The notes under the pieces: generated by a model
The model's database searches: none
Seen by the model: the letters and a program-made list of their open reading frames with translations, nothing else
What the model was told of the DNA's origin: nothing
Translations under genes and position numbers: made by a program
Shown here: positions 58,175-64,000 of the stretch, in pieces
Layout: each line of letters starts with the position of its first letter
Position numbering within the stretch: the first letter of the stretch is position 1
NCBI RefSeq assembly: GCF_030035675.1
Contig: NC_084482.1
Coordinates: 232,223,943 to 232,287,942, forward strand
DNA length: 64,000 nucleotides
Direction of reading: 5' to 3'
DNA from: Rhineura floridana
Lineage: Eukaryota > Chordata > Lepidosauria > Squamata > Rhineuridae

Positions 58175-58400
58175 ATGGACTGCCTTCAAGTCGATCCCAA
58201 CTCATGCTGACCCTATAAATAGGGTTTTCACGGTAAGCAATATTCAGAGGGGGTTTACCATTGCCTTCCTCTGAGGCTGAGAGGCAGTGACTGGCCCAAA
58301 GTCACCCAGTGAGCTTCATGGCTGGGTGGGGATTCAAACCCTGGTCTCCCAGGTTGTAGTCCAACACTCTAACCACTATGCCACACTGTCTCTCTGGAGA
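58175..58400 (-). mobile_element. tRNA-derived SINE with BovB-like 3' tail (Sauria-SINE type)
   Basis: On the minus strand it starts tggcatagtggttagagtgt (A box) and has ggtttgaatcc (B box). A body with gggtgactttgggccagtca follows, then a tail close to the BovB 3' end at 33297 (ccttcaagtcgatc, cctata on the plus strand). Sauria SINEs are known to share BovB tails and to use BovB machinery. Confidence 0.82.
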
Positions 58401-58438
58401 AAAGGAACCACATAATATTGCCCCCTCTGACCCCCACT

Positions 58439-58620
58439 ATAAGAACATAAGAAATGCCTGCTGGACCAGGCCAGTGGCCCCTCTAGTCCTCAGTGCCAAC
58501 CAGATCCCTCCTGGGGGAAGCCCTTAAGCAAGCAGGAGCAGAGGGCAAGAGGAGCACTCTCCTCTCCTGCCTCCAGCCACCGGGCCCCTTGCCTCCCAGG
58601 CTTTAGGAAGGTCCAGGTGA
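58439..58620 (-). mobile_element. CR1/L3-type LINE 3' end
   Basis: It starts with ataagaacataagaaatgcc, like 16318, and continues with the family's 3' UTR (ctggaccaggccagtggccc). Confidence 0.85.
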
Positions 58621-58649
58621 GGCTGAGGGAGCCCCCCTCCCCCCACAGG

Positions 58650-58655
58650 GTGTGC

Positions 58656-58690
<35 letters not shown>

Positions 58691-58695
58691 GGGGG
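58650..58695. repeat. (GT)n(GA)n microsatellite
   Basis: About 10 GT units followed by GA units. Confidence 0.9.
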
Positions 58696-58899
58696 TGTTC
58701 TCTCCTGCAACCTGGGGGCAGTGATGTGTGTGTGGGTAGCCTTCCGGGGCGCCTGCAGCAGCGCCCCCGTGACCCACTGCCGGCAGTTTCTCATCTATTC
58801 ACTCGAGAGCTCCCCAATCCAGTTCCCATCCCATAATAGCAAGTTCCATTGAAAGGTACCGACTCATGGGTGCTTGACAACTGTTGCTATAGGAACCCT

Positions 58900-61650
58900 C
58901 GCTCGCTCTCTGGATGCCTTCCCAGCCAGCGCTATTCAGTCCTAGGCCTTCCGTGGGTGGTGTGCGCGGGGGGGGGAGGGTTGTGAGGAGGAACCCAGGA
59001 GTCCTGGCTCAAGCGCCCTCACTGCAGGCAGCGGCTGGCCGCCAGGCTGCTAGAGTGGGGGAACGGCGGGCCTGCCTGCCCAGCCGAGGGTCCCGCGTCC
59101 GGCCTGCCTCCCCCTCCTCAGCGCCTCGCCGTGGGCGGAGGAGATGGGGGCGCGCGCGCCTCTGGCCGGCAGGTCCCACTTCGGCCTGGGCGCATCCGCC
59201 GTGGCTGGGGGAGGGTGCAGTGTGTGTCCCTCCCCCACCAGCCCCCTCCCCCTTCCTTTCTCTTTTTTGCTTGAGGTTTAAAAAAAGATTTTGTCTCCCG
59301 GAGAAGTTGGCTTAAAAGGTTTCCATGGCAACCCCGAGAGATGAAGGGAGAGACAGGCGGGTCCAGGGACGTTGTGGGGCGCGCCCCTCCCCCGCGCTCC
59401 TGCTGTGGGCCTGCAGCGCCCCCTTCTGGGCTCTTGCCGAACTCCCGCAGCGCAGCCGCCCTCCTGGCCTCCGCCCCGTTTCCGCAAGGCCCTTCCTTCC
59501 CTCCGCCGTGACCCCGGTTGACCCAGCTTGGCCAGAGCGTCTGACGACTCCGGGGCGTGTGCGGAGATGAGCAACCCCGCCTGGCTTGGCCCCTCCCCCT
59601 GTTGCTCCCCCTCCATCTCCTGCTACCGAACGCCCGTTGCTCGTCATCAGCACAGAAAGTGCTGCTCCCTGCATGGGACAACTCCCCCCCCCCATGAGGC
59701 CAGTATTGAGGTTTCGGCTCCGGGTTCCCTCATTTTGGGGGAAGACCCCGCTGGGAGGGGGCAGCCCCCTCCCATGAGGCACCCCTGGGCCCTGCCCGTC
59801 TCCGGAGGACCTTAGGAAAGACCTTCCCCCTTCCCCGTGTTGTTGCAGCTGCCAAATCTCCTTTGCTGGCTTTGCAATTCTGCCTTCTAAGGTGCGGGTC
59901 GGTTGAGAGGTTTTTCGGGGCAGAAGGCTCAGGTGAACTGGGAGCCGGTCCAGAAGGCAGGTCACGTGCTCAGGGCCTGAGTGGGGGGAATGTGTGGGGG
60001 CAGGGGCGATCTCGGTTTTGCATCAAGGCTTGGTGGTTTGCAAACGGGCGGGGGCGTTTTCACTCCCGTGCCCAGCATTGCAGTTTGCGTGGCTCTTGTG
60101 CCGGTGGGACAGAGCAAGCACGCTTCTGGCCCTCATTGTGGAGCAAGGGCACGGCAAGCAGCTGCGTTGCTACACTTTCCTGACGCGCACCGCCCAGCTC
60201 TGCCCGCAGGCCCCGACTCGCGATCCCCACCTGGCAACGGGCCTTTATTCCCAGTGGATAGCCCAACAGCGCACAGAATGGGGGGGGGATGCAGAAGAGG
60301 CCTCACCCTCCTGCTGCGCAAAGCCAGCCGGCCGCGGGGAGAGGCCTGTGCCGGGCGCCTCTGGCAGGAAGGGGCCGCCGGCCGTTCCTGAGTCTTCAGG
60401 CTGCCGCTGCGCATTCACTGCGGGGCGAGGGGCTTCCCCCCTCCCCGCAGGGCCTGGACTTCTGCGGCCATCGCCGTGGCCTCGGGGCGCCGCACGGCCT
60501 GCTGGAGGAGCATGGGGCGCCGCGCGGGTCGGGCCTGGCGCACGTGCTTGCCTTGTTCTGCGTCCGGGCCGGCGGGTGCGCAAGCGGGAGCCGCCCTGGC
60601 CGGCCCGTCGGCTTCCTCGGCTGGGCCTCCGCCTGCCGCTCGCCCGCCTGCCCGCCCGGGCTGGTGCTCCTGCGAGCGAGCGGCTGATGACAGGCGAGCC
60701 CGTTTCCTAGCAACAACAGCTCGGCATGCTGGGGGGAGCGGACGGGCGGGCGGCACCGAGCAGGAGCGAGCGAGGCCAGCAGCGTCGGGGACAGCTCCGG
60801 CAGCGGCAGCGGCGGGCTCGCTGCGGCTGCTGCTGCTGGGCGGGCGGGCGCCAGCGGGGGCCGCCGCCCGGCTTGCTGGCAGCCAGGCAGGCGGCTGCAT
60901 GGAGCCCCAGGATTGGGCCGGCAGTCCCTCCCGCCACCCACGCGGGGCCTTCAGGATGGGCCCCACCCGGGAGGCGCGGGAGCCGTAGCGGCGACGGGGC
61001 GCCCCTCTCCTCCTCCTGCTCCTCTCAGGTAAGCGCCGCAGGATCGGGCTCTGCGTGGGCGGCGGCATCTGGGCTCCTCCGTGCGCTGGCAGAGCAGGCG
61101 GGGAGGGGCGCAGCGCCCGAGCGCGTGTGAGCGCGTGCCGTCCAGGGCGCCCAGCGGGGGCGGGGGAGAGCCCCCTGTCCAGGGCGAAGGGGCGCGCGTT
61201 TGAGTGGGAGGGCTTCCGGGGAGTCGCGGGCACGCGCCTGTGCACGTGTGTGCGCGCGGGCAGGCGCAATTAGCGCGGGCATGCTAGGTGCGCCTGGGCC
61301 ACGCGGTCTCGCAGGGGGCGCTTGGCTGGCATCGCCGGTCGGGGGGAGGCCGCGGCGTCTGCGCAAGAGAGCAGTTGCGCGCTGCTGCGGGGTCTCGGTC
61401 CTCGGGCAAGCCGGGGTGTATATGCGCGTGCGTCCGCATCCGCGTGCGCAGGCCTCTCTCGCGCGGAGCGGGGAGGTGCGGAGGGTGGCGTGAGCCGTGC
61501 GGGCGTGAGCGAGGCGGCGGCAGGGCACGGGTGGCTATTTCTGCGGGCGGGCGAGCGATCGGGCGGCTCTCTCGGGCTGCAGGAGAGCCGGGCTAGGAAA
61601 GGGAGGGAGGTCCCCCTCCTCTGTGTGGGCAGAAGTGGATAGCAGGCGAT
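58900..61650 (+). promoter_or_regulatory. SYNGAP1: Second CpG-rich block in SYNGAP1 intron 3, candidate internal promoter
   Basis: About 2.7 kb of GC/CpG-rich, nearly repeat-free sequence. It contains an RFX X-box palindrome (GTTTCCATGGCAAC, 59319-59332), a second site (GTTTCCTAGCAAC, 60702-60714) and a related one just outside (GTTGCTATAGGAAC, 58883-58896). A strong donor (cag|gtaagc) ends a possible first exon at 61028. A frame from ATG 60726 stays open to that donor (101 codons), but its phase would not join SYNGAP1 exon 4 in frame. Mammalian SynGAP has several N-termini from alternative starts. An unrelated or antisense transcript cannot be excluded. Confidence 0.55.
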
Positions 61651-62559
61651 GGGGGAGAGAGAGCCTTGCTGGAGCAGCCGGCTTTCGTTCCAACTGGCCC
61701 GGGGCTTCTTGAAGGTGCCTGGGTGGGGAGTGGATCTGAATCCTGGGGCCAGCAGGCCTTATGCTCCAAAAGGCATTTCCAGTGTTAGGAACCAGCACAG
61801 AAGTCATGGAGACAAGGGTGCCTCTGAGCATGTGCTGTGAGGTGGCAGGAGAGTGAGGCTCTATGGACAGATGTGCTGAGGAACATCCTACCCAGCCTGG
61901 CCTTTCCTGCAGCATCTGGAGCAGCTGAGCGGTTACTTTTACCCAAGAGGGAGCAGGTGCCCCCTTGGAGGTGGCCGGCTTGCACCTCCTCCCTGCACCC
62001 TCCTGCCCCAGCCCACCAGCCCCATGTCCAGCTTCCATTCCTCTTCCTGAAGCCAGACAAACAGGCGGGAGCTTCGAGTAGAGGAATTATTGCAAACCCT
62101 GGGAAGCCTGGCCAACAGAGGAGGGACTCATCCCCCAGGTGTGGGGCTGCTTTGGCCTTGGGGAGCAGCTCCTGCCACCACAGCCAGCTTTTGCCTTAAC
62201 AGGTCCCAAGGGGGAGGCTGACAGCAGGAAGCGGCTGAAGGGCACGTTTGGCTGACCCCAGGGGGAGCGCAGGCACTTCCCAGGCTGATCAGGGCCTTAA
62301 AGGACTTGGCACGCTGCCGTGGCACAAAAGGGTAGACGCTGACTTGTAGATGCCCGTGGGGAGCTGGTGTCTGGCTGGTCCAGTCCAGTTGCCTGTGACC
62401 AAAGCAAAGAGGTGATAATGATAATAATCATGATGACAGCAATAATAGAGTTTTTAACAGGTATGTGTTGAGAGAGAAGGGGCAGTAGGGCTGGGACTGG
62501 CCTCAGATGACCCAGAGTTGCCCCCTCCCCCAACAACTCTGCCCCTCTTCTTTATGGTT

Positions 62560-62775
62560 GAAAATTAACTAATAATTGATCAATAGCATCCTCTGTATTT
62601 AGATGTGGATCTGTTTTAATGTCTTTTAGTCAGTAGCTGTTTGAATTGTTTTAAATATGTTTTAATTACTTGTTTTTAACTGTTGCTGATAATTTTGATT
62701 TTTTTTGGAAACTGCTTAGAGGTCTGTACATTCATGCAGTATATAAATTTTGTTTAACACACAAATAATTAACTA
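62560..62775 (+). mobile_element. L2-type LINE 3' UTR
   Basis: The AT-rich 3' tail runs from gtcttttagtcagtagctgt to aactgcttagaggtctgtac and agtatataaattttg. Confidence 0.6.
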
Positions 62776-62789
62776 GAGGGCTACAGTGC

Positions 62790-63080
62790 TGTGCCCCCAA
62801 GAGGAAAGGTCTCTGCCGCAAGGACATTACAGCTGCAGCACCCTGGAAGCACCTCTGGTCTTGTCTGGGTGTTGGATGCTTTTCCTCATCTGAGCTGAGC
62901 TCAGAGGGTGGGAGTCTGCTTTGCAGTAGAAGATCCCTGTTCGGTCCTGGAGTCACCCCGAGCACGGCTGGGAGAGATCCCTGCATCTTCAGCCCCGGAG
63001 AGCTGCTGCCGGTCAGTGCAGACAGTAAGGAGCCAGAAGAGCCCATGGTCTAGGTGGGTGTAAGGCAGCGTAAGAGCCCC
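62790..63080 (+). mobile_element. tRNA(Ala)-derived SINE
   Basis: It contains ctgctttgcagtagaagatc, ccctgttcggtcctgg (B-box region), gagagctgctgccggtcagt and the end ggtgtaaggcagcg. Confidence 0.68.
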
Positions 63081-63081
63081 G

Positions 63082-63600
63082 CAGCAGCAGCAACCGCTGG
63101 ATCCGGCCACAGCGTTGTTCTGACCATGGCCAGCCAGATGCCCATTATGGGAAGCCCACAAGCAGGACCGGAGTGAAAAGGCAATCTCTTCTCTTGCGGC
63201 TACCAGCAGCTGGTATTTGGAAGCAACCTGCCTCCGGCACTAAAGGCCAAACGTAGCCATGATGGCTAGTAGCCACTGACAGCCTGTTCCTCCTCAATGG
63301 ATGTGTCTAATCTTCTTTTAAATCCATCCCAGTTGGTGGCCATCACTGCCTTAGGACTTTCGTTTGTCTGTCCTGAATCTTCCAACATTCAGCTTCATTG
63401 GATGCCCACGAGTTCTCGTGTTATGAGAGAAGGAGAAAAGCTTTTTCTGTCCACTTTCTCATAATTTTTATCCGTTTCTATCCTGTTGCCTCTGACCCAC
63501 CTTTCCTTAAAGCTAAAAAGCTCCAGATGCTGCCACCTTTCTTCGTAGGGGAGTTGCTCCATCCTCTTGATCATTCTCGTGCCCTTTTCTGAGCAGTGTC
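63082..63600 (-). mobile_element. CR1/L3-type LINE 3' region
   Basis: The minus strand matches 16380-16900 (atggctagtagccactgaca; tcctgaatcttccaacattc; cataggggagt-like end). It is decayed, with small deletions. Confidence 0.82.
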
Positions 63601-64000
63601 CCAGATTTCCACCCCCCTGCCCTGCAATTCTTTCTCAGGCCCCGTGACCCCAAGCAGGCCAGATGTGTAGGATGCAGCTTTGGCTGGGCTGGCCATGGGG
63701 CATGTTTTATGCAAGGGGTGCAGTGAGCGGAGGAAGGAAGAGAGTGAGATGATGGCCTGTGCCCTGGAGTGGAGGCAAGGGCCGAGAAAGTGCAAGAGCA
63801 GCTGGTGGAGGGCCAGGTGCTGTTGGATGGGTGGACGGCTGGCGGACATGGAAGAGGAGGCGGAGGCGGGGACAGGTGGCTCACATGAGACAGTTGGGGG
63901 GATACCTGCCCCTTGTGGGGGCTGGTCTGGGCCCTCCCCCAGTGCCCTTCCCAGGGCAGCCGCATCTGCTCAGGGAGGCATCAAGGGGCAGAAGGCAGGA
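63601..64000 (+). other. SYNGAP1 intron 3, window end
   Basis: No exon or repeat was recognised. Confidence 0.4.

Noticed and set aside
60415-61269. 284-codon minus-strand frame in the second CpG block
   Set aside because: Composition-driven; low-complexity protein and no splice or homology support.
52753-64000. SYNGAP1 exon 4 within the window
   Set aside because: No frame matching the expected YHLGRSRRKS region was found; it must lie beyond 64000.

Overview
This window is vertebrate nuclear DNA, most likely from a squamate reptile (lizard or snake). The evidence is spliced protein-coding genes, CpG-island promoters, and a dense load of CR1, L2 and BovB (RTE) LINEs. It also carries tRNA-derived SINEs, one with a BovB-like 3' tail as in Sauria SINEs, and hAT and mariner-type DNA transposon relics. 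BovB with Sauria-type SINEs points to squamates; the species cannot be named from this.

Three host genes are recognisable, in the order and orientation known from human 6p21.3 next to the MHC: PHF1 (+), CUTA (-), SYNGAP1 (+). PHF1 contributes its last coding exon (375-708) and 3' UTR. CUTA is complete: six coding exons on the minus strand between 2748 and 4937, in consistent phase, encoding 145 aa, with a CpG-rich promoter up to about 5760. SYNGAP1 starts in a CpG island (about 22.2-24.9 kb). Its first three coding exons are at 23953-23974, 49306-49427 and 52647-52752 (83 codons plus one base), and the gene runs past the right edge.

The space between CUTA and SYNGAP1 (about 5.8-22 kb) and SYNGAP1 introns 1-3 are mostly transposon strata. 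Many elements are nested, so a relative order of insertion can be read: CR1 and L2 copies form the substrate; BovB, younger CR1 3' ends, an unclassified LINE, hAT and mariner-like MITEs and one solo LTR lie inside them, several with clear target-site duplications. A 5' part of a SERP1 retrocopy (21330-21482) sits in an L2 just upstream of the SYNGAP1 island.

A second GC/CpG-rich block in SYNGAP1 intron 3 (about 58.9-61.65 kb) holds RFX X-box-like sites and a possible first exon ending at a strong donor (61028). It is a candidate internal promoter, in keeping with the alternative N-termini known for mammalian SynGAP. No novel multi-gene system was found. The most interesting signals are a 73-bp flank that follows two related L2 copies (possible 3' transduction), recurrent L2 breakpoints at one motif, the GAGTCG-rich hAT-like element, and the candidate internal promoter.
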